Assembly (NCBI GenBank): GCA_014361455.1
Contig: JACIVP010000001.1
Span: 245,275 to 309,274, forward strand
Reading direction: 5' to 3'
Length of the DNA stretch: 64,000 bases
Source of the DNA: Candidatus Methanosuratincola sp.
Lineage (GTDB): Archaea; Thermoproteota; Methanomethylicia; Methanomethylicales; Methanomethylicaceae
The translations under genes and the position numbers were made by a program. Position 1 is the first letter of the stretch. Every line of letters starts with the position of its first letter. The notes under the pieces were generated by a model. It ran no database searches. It saw nothing but the letters and a program-made list of their open reading frames with translations, and was not told the origin of the DNA. Shown piece after piece: positions 34,912-44,305 of the stretch.

Positions 34912-35368
34912 AGTTTTCATATTCCCACCCAACAGCCTGATCCTCTACGATCTCGTAACGCGCGAGGGACACACGCCCCTGGGCCTCGGCGAGGAAGTCG
35001 CAAAGAACCTCTCGAAACCAGAGATTGACTCTCCTCCGATGAACATCACCCCAGAATTTCCTAGGAAGGGGCTGAAGTACGCTGCGATTGAGGTCCCGTC
35101 CGGAGTGAGGGGTCGGATCGCCCTAATAGGTCCGCTGATAGAGGAAGCCGATGCCGCAATCGTAGTGGAGGAGTCCGATGCCCTCTTCGGTTGTGCCAGC
35201 TGTGGTAGGACCAACGAATTCATCCGATACCTATTAAAGCGAAGGAATATCCCTGTGGTTACCGTTCCGTACCCGCGCACGGAAGACGATGCGAAGATAA
35301 TGGTTTCGAAGATAAGATCATTCCTGAAGTCTCTTGGTGATAAGAATGGTGTGTCTAGTAGTTCCTGA
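34898..35368 (+). CDS. mmp5: Methanogenesis marker protein 5
   Basis: About 156 residues. It begins KVFIFPPNSLILYDLV and contains GVRGRIALIGPLIEEADAAI and a FGCASCGRTNEFI motif with a CxxC pair (about residues 97-100). I assign marker 5 from these features and the neighbours; the numbering against marker 6 is from memory. GGGAGG precedes ATG 34898 and ATG 34901, so either can be the start. It overlaps mcrC by about 14 bases and ends inside the start region of the winged-helix gene. A metal or disulfide role for the CxxC is possible. Confidence 0.65.
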   Translation: MMLAKVFIFPPNSLILYDLVTREGHTPLGLGEEVAKNLSKPEIDSPPMNITPEFPRKGLKYAAIEVPSGVRGRIALIGPLIEEADAAIVVEESDALFGCASCGRTNEFIRYLLKRRNIPVVTVPYPRTEDDAKIMVSKIRSFLKSLGDKNGVSSSS

Positions 35369-35852
35369 TGAAAAACTTGCAGAAGTCTGTGGTGCCCTGC
35401 TGGACGAAAAATCCCGCGAGGTCTTGCTCTCCCTTCGGAGAGGTCCCCTGACGCGTGATCAGCTCTCCGATATCCTGATGATCAGTGACAAGGATGCTGC
35501 AGACCGGCTGGAAAATCTGGTAGGTTCAGAACTGGTTAGGCGGATCCCTGGAACAGGAAACGGTCCTGACCTATACGCGCTCGAATTCTCGATGGAGATC
35601 TCTGGAGAACACATCAACTCCGAACTGGCTGAGGATCTTTATCAGGCGATGGCGGAGTCTTTCTACTCTTTCCTGGACAAGAATTCTGAGAAGTTCTCGG
35701 ACCTCTGCGAGGCGCTTGGCGCCTCACTCGGAAGGGCAGTCGAGCAGATCTTCCTCGCCTCGGTCTCGAAGATTGTAAAGAATCTGCAGAGCGAGCTGCA
35801 GGAAGAGGACAGGCGGCTAAGCGCCCATATGGGTGGTACTGCTCCTACCTGA
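35346..35852 (+). CDS. Winged-helix protein in the mcrDC operon
   Basis: About 168 residues. The N-terminal half is a winged helix (KSREVLLSLRRGPLTRDQLSDILMISDKDAADRL, about residues 18-52 in pieces), the rest helical. ATG 35346 is preferred since GGTGAT at 35336-35341 matches the anti-Shine-Dalgarno; GTG 35337 and TTG 35334 are possible. It overlaps the end of mmp5 and so belongs to the mcrD-mcrC-mmp5 operon. It has no metal-binding cysteine pattern. A regulator of the activation genes is a fair guess from position. Confidence 0.65.
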   Translation: MVCLVVPDEKLAEVCGALLDEKSREVLLSLRRGPLTRDQLSDILMISDKDAADRLENLVGSELVRRIPGTGNGPDLYALEFSMEISGEHINSELAEDLYQAMAESFYSFLDKNSEKFSDLCEALGASLGRAVEQIFLASVSKIVKNLQSELQEEDRRLSAHMGGTAPT

Positions 35853-36126
35853 ACTTCTCTAACATCTCGGTCATTTTTTTTACTATGAACTCATGGGCCT
35901 TCTCGAGGTTTTCCCTGCTTCCGACGAGCACCCATGCAAGCGGCGCAGCCTCGTTCTCCCCTATCCCTGGAACGATAACCTCTTTCTCCGTCAGCTCGAC
36001 CCCGAATCTGTTCGCTGCCTCAGCAATCACTGAGTAGGGAGTCCCTGCCGGGATAGGCATGTAGTATTGCCTTTCTTCGCCTTCCTCGGACACCTTCTCG
36101 CACCGATTTTCATCTTCTTTTGCCAT
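35845..36126 (-). CDS. Small hypothetical protein
   Basis: About 93 residues: an acidic N-terminal stretch, then an alpha/beta part with MPIPAGTPYSVIAEAANRFGV and WVLVGSRENLEKAHEFIV segments. It overlaps the convergent winged-helix gene by eight bases. It resembles no family I can name. Its place next to the mcrDC operon suggests, but does not prove, a methanogen-associated function. Confidence 0.45.
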   Translation of the reverse strand: MAKEDENRCEKVSEEGEERQYYMPIPAGTPYSVIAEAANRFGVELTEKEVIVPGIGENEAAPLAWVLVGSRENLEKAHEFIVKKMTEMLEKFR

Positions 36127-36149
36127 ACTTACCGGATACTCCGATCGAT

Positions 36150-36725
36150 TTATCTGTCTTTCGCCCCAAGAGCCCTCGTCAAAAGAGTCTTAAGATCCTC
36201 CTCGTCAATCTCCTCGACGATTGCCCGTGCCTCCTCCCTACAAGAGTTGATTATATCGCCCATAGGGAATCCTCTTTCGAAATAGGTCTCCGCCTGTCTG
36301 AGCGTGGCTACCAGATCTGCGAACTTTACAATCTTGGCCTCTGTGGTCTTCCTTTCCAAATACTCCAAGAACAGCTCTGCGAGTCTGCCGCCGTCAGGAT
36401 CATCAAAGATCCCTTTGATTATTTCAGATTCGATCCCCTCTTTGGTCCCCTTCCCCATTTTTTCAGTGAGGCTCCTTGGGATGTCCCCCGTGACCGCCTC
36501 TCCAATGTCGTGCATTATCCCCATGAGGATCATGCTCTCTCGATCCAACTGCCTTGATCTGCAACTGGATGAGATGTAGCTAAGGATCAATGCAACCATG
36601 AATGTGTGCTCCGCAACCGTTTCTGCCACACTCCTAGGCACGCCCCTTTGGAGCCAGCCCGTCCTTGGCATATTCCTGAGCACCGCAGCGATTCCAGCAA
36701 GCTTCTCGAAACCCAACCTGACCAC
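36150..36725 (-). CDS. HD-domain phosphohydrolase (5'-nucleotidase-like)
   Basis: About 191 residues of the COG1896/YfbR-like HD family. SVAEHTFMVA gives the first His, GIMHDIGE the HD pair, and GDIPRS the segment after it. Such enzymes hydrolyse nucleoside monophosphates with a divalent metal. GTG 36725; a TATA-like CTATATAACC at 36749-36757 about 25 bases upstream implies a leaderless start. The 35845-36126 gene follows 24 bases later on the same strand. Confidence 0.82.
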   Translation of the reverse strand: MVRLGFEKLAGIAAVLRNMPRTGWLQRGVPRSVAETVAEHTFMVALILSYISSSCRSRQLDRESMILMGIMHDIGEAVTGDIPRSLTEKMGKGTKEGIESEIIKGIFDDPDGGRLAELFLEYLERKTTEAKIVKFADLVATLRQAETYFERGFPMGDIINSCREEARAIVEEIDEEDLKTLLTRALGAKDR

Positions 36726-36959
36726 AAACGATCACTAGACAAGAATTCTATATAACCAGTATGCCTCCCCATCAGTGGTGCATATCTTACTTGAAGAGAG
36801 TGCTGATTGTTGATAATAATCGTAGCGTGCGGCAACTGCGCCGTGTTCCGTCCTGGGTTTTAGCACATGCGCCCGAAGGAATGCAAGTCCCATAGTCAAT
36901 GAAATTGGGGATGCGATCCCAAGTGTGTAGTCTCCTAATGTTCAGTGGGAGCCATGTCT

Positions 36960-38222
36960 CTAGCCTGAGGGGCTCCCCCTGATCTCATCCAAAATCTCCT
37001 TTGCCCTGGAGGCCCTCACATTGCCTTCAGCAACCATAATTCGGGCGACCCTGTCGATCTCGCCCCCCACAGCCCCTGCCATGATCGCCACATTCTTGGA
37101 ATGGAGCCTCATATGCCCCTTCTGGATCCCTTCGCTCACAAGCGCCCTCAATGCCGCAAAGTTCTGTGCGAGCCCGACCGAGCATACTACCTCTGCAAGC
37201 TCGCCAGCACCACTCACGCCGAGTATCTTCAGCGCGGTCTGGGCGACAGGGTGGACCCTTGTGGCGCCACCGACCGTTCCAAGCGCCAAGGGGAGCTCAA
37301 GTTCGCCTACAAGATTCTCTTTATTGTCCCTCCGCCACTTGGACAGCGGGAGGTACCTCCCAGAGAGTGCGGCATAAGCATGGGCCCCTGCCTCCACTGC
37401 CCTAGAGTCGTTTCCTGTGGCTATCGTCGCCGCCGTTATCCCGTTCATAATCCCCTTGTTGTGAGTCGCTGCACGGTACGGGTCCGCAATAGCGAAGTCG
37501 TATGCCGCGATGATCCCCTCGATAATTTCGTCCCCTATGACATCTCGCCTGTAGACCACGCTGGATCGGGCCATCCTTTCGGTGGTGAGGTTAGACAGGA
37601 TCCTCAGCAGGCTCCTGCCCCCTGTGAGATCCTCGATCCTCGGGGCGATCCCCTCCACAACTGTATTAACCGCGTTTGCCCCCATCGCGTCCCTGCAGTC
37701 GATATAAAACTCGGCCACGAGCATCCTCCTTGGCCTCTCAAACGTCTTGACTTTTAGGTCAATTACCCCTCCACCCATATTGGGGAGCGATCCTGCAAAT
37801 TGGTTCGCCTCCCTTATCAGCCCCTCCCTAGCGGCCAGGATCCTCAGGGAAGATGCTTCCAGATCATCGAGCCCGATCACTTGGACCTGCCCGCGCACTA
37901 CAGGCCTCGTGCTGGATGCCTTGAACCCCTCTGGCAGAGCCAGCTTGGCTGCGTGGCTCGCGGCTGCAACCACAGAGGCCTCCTCTGTTGCCATCGGGAC
38001 AAGGTAGTCTCTGTCGTTCACCTTCAGGTTTGTAGCGATCCCAAGCGGGAGCTGGAACATCCCCACGACGTTCTCAACCATAACATTCGCAGTCTCGATG
38101 GTTAGCCCTTCCTTGAGCCTACGGATGTCCTCTTCTCCAAGCCCCGAGATTTCCTTTAGTATCTCTATCCTCTCGTCGACCCCCTTCCTATAGAATCCGC
38201 TTAATATGCCGCCGCCTTTCAG
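36960..38222 (-). CDS. HMG-CoA reductase, class II (probable CTG start)
   Basis: About 420 residues. Class II residues known from Pseudomonas mevalonii enzyme are all visible: Glu in MVENVVG, Lys in THNKGIMNG, Asp in TGNDSRAVEAGAH and His in MRLHSKN. The fold also has DAMGANAVNT. It makes mevalonate for isoprenoid lipids. Most archaea use class I; class II suggests transfer. No ATG/GTG/TTG is in frame between the glycosyltransferase end and the conserved SGFYRKG start of the protein; CTG 38222, with GAGGGGG about eight bases upstream, is the best candidate. An ATG further upstream lies inside the glycosyltransferase gene and would add residues without homology. Confidence 0.85.
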   Translation of the reverse strand: MKGGGILSGFYRKGVDERIEILKEISGLGEEDIRRLKEGLTIETANVMVENVVGMFQLPLGIATNLKVNDRDYLVPMATEEASVVAAASHAAKLALPEGFKASSTRPVVRGQVQVIGLDDLEASSLRILAAREGLIREANQFAGSLPNMGGGVIDLKVKTFERPRRMLVAEFYIDCRDAMGANAVNTVVEGIAPRIEDLTGGRSLLRILSNLTTERMARSSVVYRRDVIGDEIIEGIIAAYDFAIADPYRAATHNKGIMNGITAATIATGNDSRAVEAGAHAYAALSGRYLPLSKWRRDNKENLVGELELPLALGTVGGATRVHPVAQTALKILGVSGAGELAEVVCSVGLAQNFAALRALVSEGIQKGHMRLHSKNVAIMAGAVGGEIDRVARIMVAEGNVRASRAKEILDEIRGSPSG

Positions 38223-38235
38223 TGGAACTTCCCCC

Positions 38236-39492
38236 TCAAACCCCGAATTTGAGTATTCTATTGTAGAGCTGCAAGTGGTCCTGTGCACCGCGCTTTGAGG
38301 AGAAATACTTTTCATAGATCGCCTTGCTGTTCTTTCCCATCTCCTCTGCAAGGTCGTCATTTCTCAGGATGTGGAGAATTGCATCGGCTAGGGACTCCGG
38401 ATCGTTGGGTCTGACCAGGTAGCCGTTTACGCCTGGCCAGATCTGTGACGGTATCCCTCCGACTGCAGCTCCAATAACCGGCTTCCCATACGCCATGCCC
38501 TCAGTTATCGCAAGGCCAAACCCTTCGTGCACAGATGGCAACACGACGAGATCGCACTCATTGTAGGCTGCCATCAGGAGGTCCCGGTCAACCGCCCCGG
38601 TGAAGATCACCCTGCCCGAGTAAACGTCGCTTTTAGCCTTCTCCTTTAGCTCGTTCCCGTAGCTTTCCTTATCCTTCACCTTCAGGACATCCTTGCTGAA
38701 TGAGCCGTTGCCGATGAAAACGAGCCTATAGTCAGTGCCAAGTTTCGCCGCTGCTTCGAGGAGGACGCTTTGACCCTTGAACCGGTCCATCCTGGCGACA
38801 CATATTATGACCTTCACGCCGTCCCCTATTCCAAACTTTTCCCTGAACCTCGCCCTTGGCTGTTCAACGTCTATGAACGGCGGAATCGTGCTCACCCTGT
38901 TGAACGGGAGGCCGGACTTTATTGCTGCACTTGTGTATCCCTTCGTTGAAAATATCGCGCTTGAAGCATTTCTCATGTATTCTACTATCGCCTCCCTCCA
39001 TGCCTGATGAACCTCCTCGGTGAACGGGACATGCCACGTGAATACCAATGGCCAGGGCTTGTCCTTGAGGGATGTCAGGCAAGGGAGGAGCTGGAAATCG
39101 TGGATGTGGATGATGTCCGGCCCCTCAGCGTCTGCGGCCTCGCATATCACCCTCTGAAAAGCGTCGTTAACCTTCGCATACTCGTTGTAGCCGTAGAGGT
39201 GCTTATTGTAAAACATGTCGACTGGGACCTGCCTGTTGTGGAAGACCTTCAGTATGAGCTCCTTGAACTTCGAGTAGCCATTGAGCATGTCATGGTCAAA
39301 CTCGCCTTCGTCAGGGACCCTGAACACCTTGAACCCTGCTATTTCTTCCTTCGACCTGCCCTTCGGCGGCTTCATATTAACGAACACAACCTCGTGCCCA
39401 GCTTCCTTTAGCCTCCTCCCCAGCCACATGAGATAGTACGAAACCCCGCCTGTGCTAGGCAGGAAAGACTGACTTGCATATAGGACCTTCAT
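38236..39492 (-). CDS. Glycosyltransferase family 4/1
   Basis: About 418 residues with a GT-B fold. The acceptor-side N-terminus has FLPSTGGVSYYL, and the donor side the EX7E motif in EGFGLAITEGMAYGKP. It probably transfers a sugar from a nucleotide sugar; start ATG 39492 overlaps the coiled-coil gene upstream by four bases (ATGA). HMG-CoA reductase follows by 13 bases. The substrate is unknown; glycosylation of a lipid or surface polymer is possible. Confidence 0.88.
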   Translation of the reverse strand: MKVLYASQSFLPSTGGVSYYLMWLGRRLKEAGHEVVFVNMKPPKGRSKEEIAGFKVFRVPDEGEFDHDMLNGYSKFKELILKVFHNRQVPVDMFYNKHLYGYNEYAKVNDAFQRVICEAADAEGPDIIHIHDFQLLPCLTSLKDKPWPLVFTWHVPFTEEVHQAWREAIVEYMRNASSAIFSTKGYTSAAIKSGLPFNRVSTIPPFIDVEQPRARFREKFGIGDGVKVIICVARMDRFKGQSVLLEAAAKLGTDYRLVFIGNGSFSKDVLKVKDKESYGNELKEKAKSDVYSGRVIFTGAVDRDLLMAAYNECDLVVLPSVHEGFGLAITEGMAYGKPVIGAAVGGIPSQIWPGVNGYLVRPNDPESLADAILHILRNDDLAEEMGKNSKAIYEKYFSSKRGAQDHLQLYNRILKFGV

Positions 39493-41138
39493 TTTGTCTC
39501 AACCGCCATGATGTACGACAGCTGGAAGTTATTTATGACCCCCATCGACCTGAGCGACTCTGCAGCCGCGATTATCCTCCTCCGGTTTTCGAGGGATAGA
39601 AGATTGAAACTGTCCCTGGCTTTGAAGAGGAGCACCGCGAGTGCATCCCAGTTTGCTTGCAGGTACTCGCCTCCTCCCTGCACTAGGCAGGTACCGCCGG
39701 ACTTCACTACCTTGCCATGCTCTCCTATGATAATCTGGGGTTCGATGGTTCTGAATTCACCATCGGAGATGTAAACATAGAAGGGTATCTGGATCATCTC
39801 CGTCTCCCACTCTTCCCCATCCTCGTCCTGGATCATTATTGATCTTGCGGCTTGATAATCTTCTTTAGCCTTAGCCAGCAGGAACTGCAGCCTCCGGAGC
39901 TTATCGCTGTACCTTATCCTCTCTTGTTTCTCCTCGGCTCTGAGTTCCATCATGCCCCGCTCCTTCTCTTCGGTCAGCTCCATCAGCTCTTTCACAAGGA
40001 TCTCGCGCCTGCCTGAAAAGCACCTGTGAACTTTGTCGACCTCTTCCTCCTCCTTAGAGGGGAGAAGGCGCTCTTTTTCATTTAGGGTTGCCAGCTCCCT
40101 CTCGAGCTCTTTAAAACTTTCCGTCAGAATCCCAATCTCTGCAACGACCTTGTTGAATCTCGATACACAGCCCTCGATCTCTCTCTGGAGCTTGTCGACC
40201 TCCCGGCTGATCTTTTCGGCGTTGGTTATGTTCTCATTGATCATTTTCGGACCCGCTCCACCTGCGTTCAGCTTCTCCCGCTCACCCAGCAGGCTCTCTA
40301 GCCTTCGATTCAGAGCAGATGCCCTTCTGGACAGTGCCTCTTTTCTTGAGAGCAGTTTCTCCTTCTCCTTCTCCAGCTCCGAGATCCTGCCCGTGATCTC
40401 TTTCCTCCTCCTCTCTATCTCCATCTTCCGACTCCTTATCGACTCAAGCTTTTTGCCGAAGTTCGCCTTCAACTCTTCTATCGTTTTCATCTCACTGTAT
40501 GTCTCCAGCCCCTCTATCTCGGTGCCTTTAAGCGAGATTTTTCTGTCAAATTCGTCAAGCAACGCCTTCTGTCGCTCCGTCAGCTCCAGCTGGGCTCGGT
40601 TGTATTGATCGTTCAATGCTGAAATTTCCTTCTCAATCTTCTCAATCACTTGCAAATCTGAGTCATGGATCATCATGACTTCGGTTGCAGCATTCGTGGC
40701 TTCATCCTTCGAGAGTACCGGTGAGATCGCGAACCCGTTCCGTATCTCCTCCGCTTCGGATGAGGTCTCGTGCCACTCGCCGAGCCAGTTGCAGAGATCG
40801 GTGCCGAAGACAGGCTGGAAAACTGTTCTCGTGTTGAGTATTGCCCCTTCAAAAAGCCCGTCCTCATTGAAGCGTGTCTCCTGAATCCCAATGCCATCGA
40901 CCGCTATTATCTTGCCTTGAATCCTGACCAGATAGATGGGGTAATAAACCCTGAAAATGGAATCTATCCTCTTCTCCTCCTTGAAGAGCTTGAGTACGCT
41001 CCTCCACCTCTTCCCCAATAAGTTCGAGGCCTCGAGTATCGCTACCACATCACACTGATCTGGTGAAAGCGTCCTGCTTGCGCCATCCTTGAATCTTAAA
41101 TAAGCGAAATTCATTGTTATGATCAGCATCGCCCCCAT
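39489..41138 (-). CDS. Large coiled-coil protein of unknown function
   Basis: About 549 residues. Residues about 1-150 form a globular part (YYPIYLVRIQGKIIAVDGIGIQ), about 160-430 a long charged coiled coil, and about 440-549 a beta-rich globular domain. No ABC or SMC ATP-binding motif is present, so it is not an SMC protein despite the coil. There are no membrane segments. It is co-translated with the downstream glycosyltransferase, suggesting a shared function. Start ATG 41138; a TATA-like A/T run at about 41165-41180 agrees with a leaderless transcript. Confidence 0.6.
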   Translation of the reverse strand: MGAMLIITMNFAYLRFKDGASRTLSPDQCDVVAILEASNLLGKRWRSVLKLFKEEKRIDSIFRVYYPIYLVRIQGKIIAVDGIGIQETRFNEDGLFEGAILNTRTVFQPVFGTDLCNWLGEWHETSSEAEEIRNGFAISPVLSKDEATNAATEVMMIHDSDLQVIEKIEKEISALNDQYNRAQLELTERQKALLDEFDRKISLKGTEIEGLETYSEMKTIEELKANFGKKLESIRSRKMEIERRRKEITGRISELEKEKEKLLSRKEALSRRASALNRRLESLLGEREKLNAGGAGPKMINENITNAEKISREVDKLQREIEGCVSRFNKVVAEIGILTESFKELERELATLNEKERLLPSKEEEEVDKVHRCFSGRREILVKELMELTEEKERGMMELRAEEKQERIRYSDKLRRLQFLLAKAKEDYQAARSIMIQDEDGEEWETEMIQIPFYVYISDGEFRTIEPQIIIGEHGKVVKSGGTCLVQGGGEYLQANWDALAVLLFKARDSFNLLSLENRRRIIAAAESLRSMGVINNFQLSYIMAVETK

Positions 41139-41352
41139 AATGGTATTGACCTATTTGCAGCCATCTTTTTTATTTTTAACCGCCCCCAATCGGATCGGGC
41201 AGAGTTATCCACTTCTGAAGCCCAGTCCTTTCTAAAAAGAAAGGGGAGGCGGATCACAACCTCGCCCCCAGATATTTGACTGCTACTGTTTGATCGATTG
41301 CTTTCGCAATGCTTTTAAACAGGGAACATTCTCTATTGTTCGGATGTTGAAC

Positions 41353-41499
41353 ATGGCAACCTACCTCTGTGAGAAATGCGGAAAGACCATAGACAGCAAC
41401 GAACTCATGGGTCTGCCAGGAATCAGGTGCCCCGTATGCGGCCACAGGATTCTTTACAAGTCGAGATCTCCCATCATAAGAGAGACAAATGCACGCTGA
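41353..41499 (+). CDS. rpoP: RNA polymerase subunit P (Rpb12-like)
   Basis: 48 residues, full length for RpoP. Zinc ligands CEKC and CPVC are separated by a GIR turn (residues about 6-31), followed by a RILYKSRSP tail that contacts the RNA polymerase core. ATG 41353 gives the usual length; ATG 41344 would add three residues. It is convergent with the agmatinase gene, seven bases apart. Confidence 0.88.
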   Translation: MATYLCEKCGKTIDSNELMGLPGIRCPVCGHRILYKSRSPIIRETNAR

Positions 41500-41505
41500 T
41501 CTGAT

Positions 41506-42396
41506 TCAGCGCCACGCCTGTTTTATCATCATACAGACCTCAGATATCATCTTAGCAGCCAAGATCGCAGTGTTTCCATTGTCGTATGGTGGTGCCACCT
41601 CGACCAAATCGAACCCTACGACCCTGTCGTCTATGAGGTCTGCCAGAATATCGAGTAGCAGACTTGGGGTGATCCCCTCAGGTTCTGGGTTACCAACGCC
41701 TGAGGCATACGCCGGGTCAATCACATCCATGTCGATACTGATGTAAATTTTTCCAGCGTCCTTGATCTGCTCCTTCAGCCACAAAGAGGAAGAGTTTACG
41801 CCCTCCCTCAGCAGATCCCTCGAGGTCAAGTACCTTATGCCGTTTTCCTTGACCCATTTCACCTCCTCTCCAAAGGTAGCCCTAACTCCGCATGGGATTA
41901 CCCTGTCCTTACCCCCCTCCTCTATGATGCGCTTCATCACGCAAGCATGGGAGAGCTTATTCGAGAGGTACTCGTCTCTAAGGTCGAAGTGGGCATCGAA
42001 AGATATGAAAGTGCAGTCCTTTAGGGCCTTTGCTGAACCCAGCGTCACGAGGTGTTCCCCTCCCATCATCACAGGCACTTTCCTTGTCGAGTTTATGTCC
42101 TCGACCGTATCTGCGACCCTCCTTATGGTCTCGGCAGCGTCGCCGTAAACCACAGCGAGGTTGCCTAGATCGTGAACCTTCACGTCCTCGAAATCAATTC
42201 CCGTTCTCCAAGACCAAGTTTCGATATTCGAAGAGGCCTCCCTTATTGCATTTGGGCCGAATCTGGACCCTGGTCTGTAGCTTGATGTGCAATCGAAGGG
42301 AACCCCAAAGAGTGCAAATTCGGCGTCTGCATACTCCCTCTTGAACCCTCCGAAATAAGCGAGCTGGGAGTCAAGATAGAATGGTGCATTAGGCAT
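41506..42396 (-). CDS. speB: Agmatinase / ureohydrolase family enzyme
   Basis: About 296 residues. Mn2+-binding motifs are complete: GGEH, DAHFD and SIDMDVIDP. The C-terminal DLVEVAPPYD is typical of archaeal agmatinase-type enzymes that release urea to give putrescine. Substrate is not settled by motif alone. ATG 42396 is chosen because GAGAGTGG lies five bases upstream; the open frame continues further upstream to 42462 but with no support. Confidence 0.85.
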   Translation of the reverse strand: MPNAPFYLDSQLAYFGGFKREYADAEFALFGVPFDCTSSYRPGSRFGPNAIREASSNIETWSWRTGIDFEDVKVHDLGNLAVVYGDAAETIRRVADTVEDINSTRKVPVMMGGEHLVTLGSAKALKDCTFISFDAHFDLRDEYLSNKLSHACVMKRIIEEGGKDRVIPCGVRATFGEEVKWVKENGIRYLTSRDLLREGVNSSSLWLKEQIKDAGKIYISIDMDVIDPAYASGVGNPEPEGITPSLLLDILADLIDDRVVGFDLVEVAPPYDNGNTAILAAKMISEVCMMIKQAWR

Positions 42397-42556
42397 TTTT
42401 ACCACTCTCAATTTCCAAATGGCAGCTACCCTATGCCTTACAGGGGTCGTATATATACCCAACTAAAAAGGGATCCTGCCCCACACGATCAGGTGGATAT
42501 GAATATACATATATCCCTGTAACTAATCATTCTGACTGGCTTGCGAGGGCATTCCA

Positions 42557-44263
42557 ATGGATAAATACGATAAAATAGTGGAGCTTGGAAGGAGGCGAGG
42601 CTTCTTCTGGCCTTCATCCGAGATTTACGGCGGGGTCGCAGGCTTTCTGGACTTCGGGCCCATGGGTACGCTGCTAAAGCGTAACATAGAGAGGCGCTGG
42701 AGGGAGATCTTCATCCACCGACACCATGGGCTCGTGTACGAGATCGAAACCCCTGTTATAATGCCTGCCAAAGTCTTTGAGGCATCTGGTCATGTTGAGA
42801 GCTTCACCGATGTGATAGTGGAATGTCTGCAGTGCCACAAGCGATTCAGGGCCGACCACCTCATACTCGAGCAGGTCGGAGAGGTGAACGGCATAGAGGG
42901 GATGACGACCGAGGAGCTTGATGCACTGATCTCGAAGAAAGGCGTTAGGTGTCCGGACTGTCTGGGACAACTAAGCAAGATTTCCAAATTCAACCTCCTC
43001 TTCAGGACAAACATCGGCCCCTATTCCGAGAATGTCGCCTACCTGAGACCCGAGGCTGCGCAAGGGATGTTCGTCAACTTCAAGAGCATATTCAACTCCA
43101 TGAGGGAGCGCCTCCCCCTAGGGCTAGCCCAGATAGGGAAGGTAGCCAGGAACGAGATCTCTCCTAGGCAGGGTCCAATCAGGCTCAGGGAGTTCACAAT
43201 CATGGAGGTCGAGTTCTTCTTCGATCCGCGGTCCCCTAACTGCGCACTCATAGATGACGTCGCAGACGTAAAGCTTAGGCTCCTCACCGAAGACATGTCG
43301 AAGTCCAAGATATCAGAACCGATATGTGTTAATGTGTCCGAGGCAATTCGGGAGGGCTATATTAAGAGCGAATGGCTCGCCTACTTCATGGCACTCTCAA
43401 CAAGGTTCATTTCTGAACTGGGTGCCCCCGTGGAGTCACAGATGTTCATCGGAAAGCCGCCAGAAGAGAGGGCTCACTACTCTGCCCAGACCTTTGACCA
43501 ACTGGTCAAGCTTGAGCGCTGGGGTTGGGTGGAGGTCTCTGGGCATGCATACCGCACAGACTACGACCTTTCGCGCCACATGCAGTATAGCGGTCAGGAC
43601 ATGTCTGTCTTCAGGAAGTTTGACTCCCCCAGAAAGGTGAGTGTACTGGCTGCCAGGCCGAGGGTCGAGGCCATACGTGCGGATCATGAGAAGAACACAT
43701 ACCGGGCCTTGTCTGTGATAAAAGGCACAGATGCCTCGGCTCTGCGTTCAAAGCTCTCCACAGGTCCGGTCGAGATCGAGGGGCTGCTGATCAGGCCGGA
43801 ACACGTGGAGTTCTTTGAGAAAGAAGTGATGCAGAGCGGCGAGCGCTTCATTCCACATGTTGCAGAGCCCTCGTTTGGCGCTGACAGGCTCACCTACCTC
43901 GCCCTCGAGTGTGCATACTTGGAGCGGGGGGAAAGGGTGGTGCTGCAACTCCCTCCATCAATCGCGCCCGTCTCCATATCAGTCTTTCCACTGGTCAATC
44001 GCGACGGGATATGGGAGAAAGCCTATGATGTATACCGTGACCTGAAGGACTACGGTCTAATAGTCGAGTTCGATGACTCTGGATCAATCGGGAAGCGCTA
44101 TGCAAGGGCCGATGAGATAGGCTGCCCGTTCGCTGTCACTGTAGACTACCAGAGCCTTCAGGACGACACTGTCACCGTCAGGTTCCGCGATACTTGGGAG
44201 CAGAGGAGAGTCCAGGTCGGTGAACTGAGGGGTTTTCTCCAGGGTTCCCTCTCAATGCGTTAG
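42557..44263 (+). CDS. glyS: Glycyl-tRNA synthetase (eukaryotic/archaeal type)
   Basis: About 568 residues, a class II synthetase. The N-terminal GFFWPSSEIYGGVAGFLDFG is the archaeal/eukaryal GlyRS start, followed by a zinc-like CxxC insertion (ECLQCH, then RCPDC) and motif 2/3 regions (FTIMEVEFFF; SFGADRL). The C-terminal anticodon domain is complete. ATG 42557; a TATA-like ATACATATATCC lies at about 42500-42512. It charges tRNA-Gly. A small gene of unknown function follows. Confidence 0.95.
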   Translation: MDKYDKIVELGRRRGFFWPSSEIYGGVAGFLDFGPMGTLLKRNIERRWREIFIHRHHGLVYEIETPVIMPAKVFEASGHVESFTDVIVECLQCHKRFRADHLILEQVGEVNGIEGMTTEELDALISKKGVRCPDCLGQLSKISKFNLLFRTNIGPYSENVAYLRPEAAQGMFVNFKSIFNSMRERLPLGLAQIGKVARNEISPRQGPIRLREFTIMEVEFFFDPRSPNCALIDDVADVKLRLLTEDMSKSKISEPICVNVSEAIREGYIKSEWLAYFMALSTRFISELGAPVESQMFIGKPPEERAHYSAQTFDQLVKLERWGWVEVSGHAYRTDYDLSRHMQYSGQDMSVFRKFDSPRKVSVLAARPRVEAIRADHEKNTYRALSVIKGTDASALRSKLSTGPVEIEGLLIRPEHVEFFEKEVMQSGERFIPHVAEPSFGADRLTYLALECAYLERGERVVLQLPPSIAPVSISVFPLVNRDGIWEKAYDVYRDLKDYGLIVEFDDSGSIGKRYARADEIGCPFAVTVDYQSLQDDTVTVRFRDTWEQRRVQVGELRGFLQGSLSMR

Positions 44264-44305
44264 CCTTAAAATGGGATCCCACCATATCCTTCCACTGGTG
44301 ATGGC

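Noticed and set aside
38222..38360. Longer N-terminus for HMG-CoA reductase starting inside the glycosyltransferase gene
   Set aside because: It would overlap the neighbour by more than 100 bases and add residues with no similarity to class II reductases.
39489..41138. SMC or Rad50 protein
   Set aside because: The coil is long, but there is no Walker A, signature or Walker B motif in either globular end.
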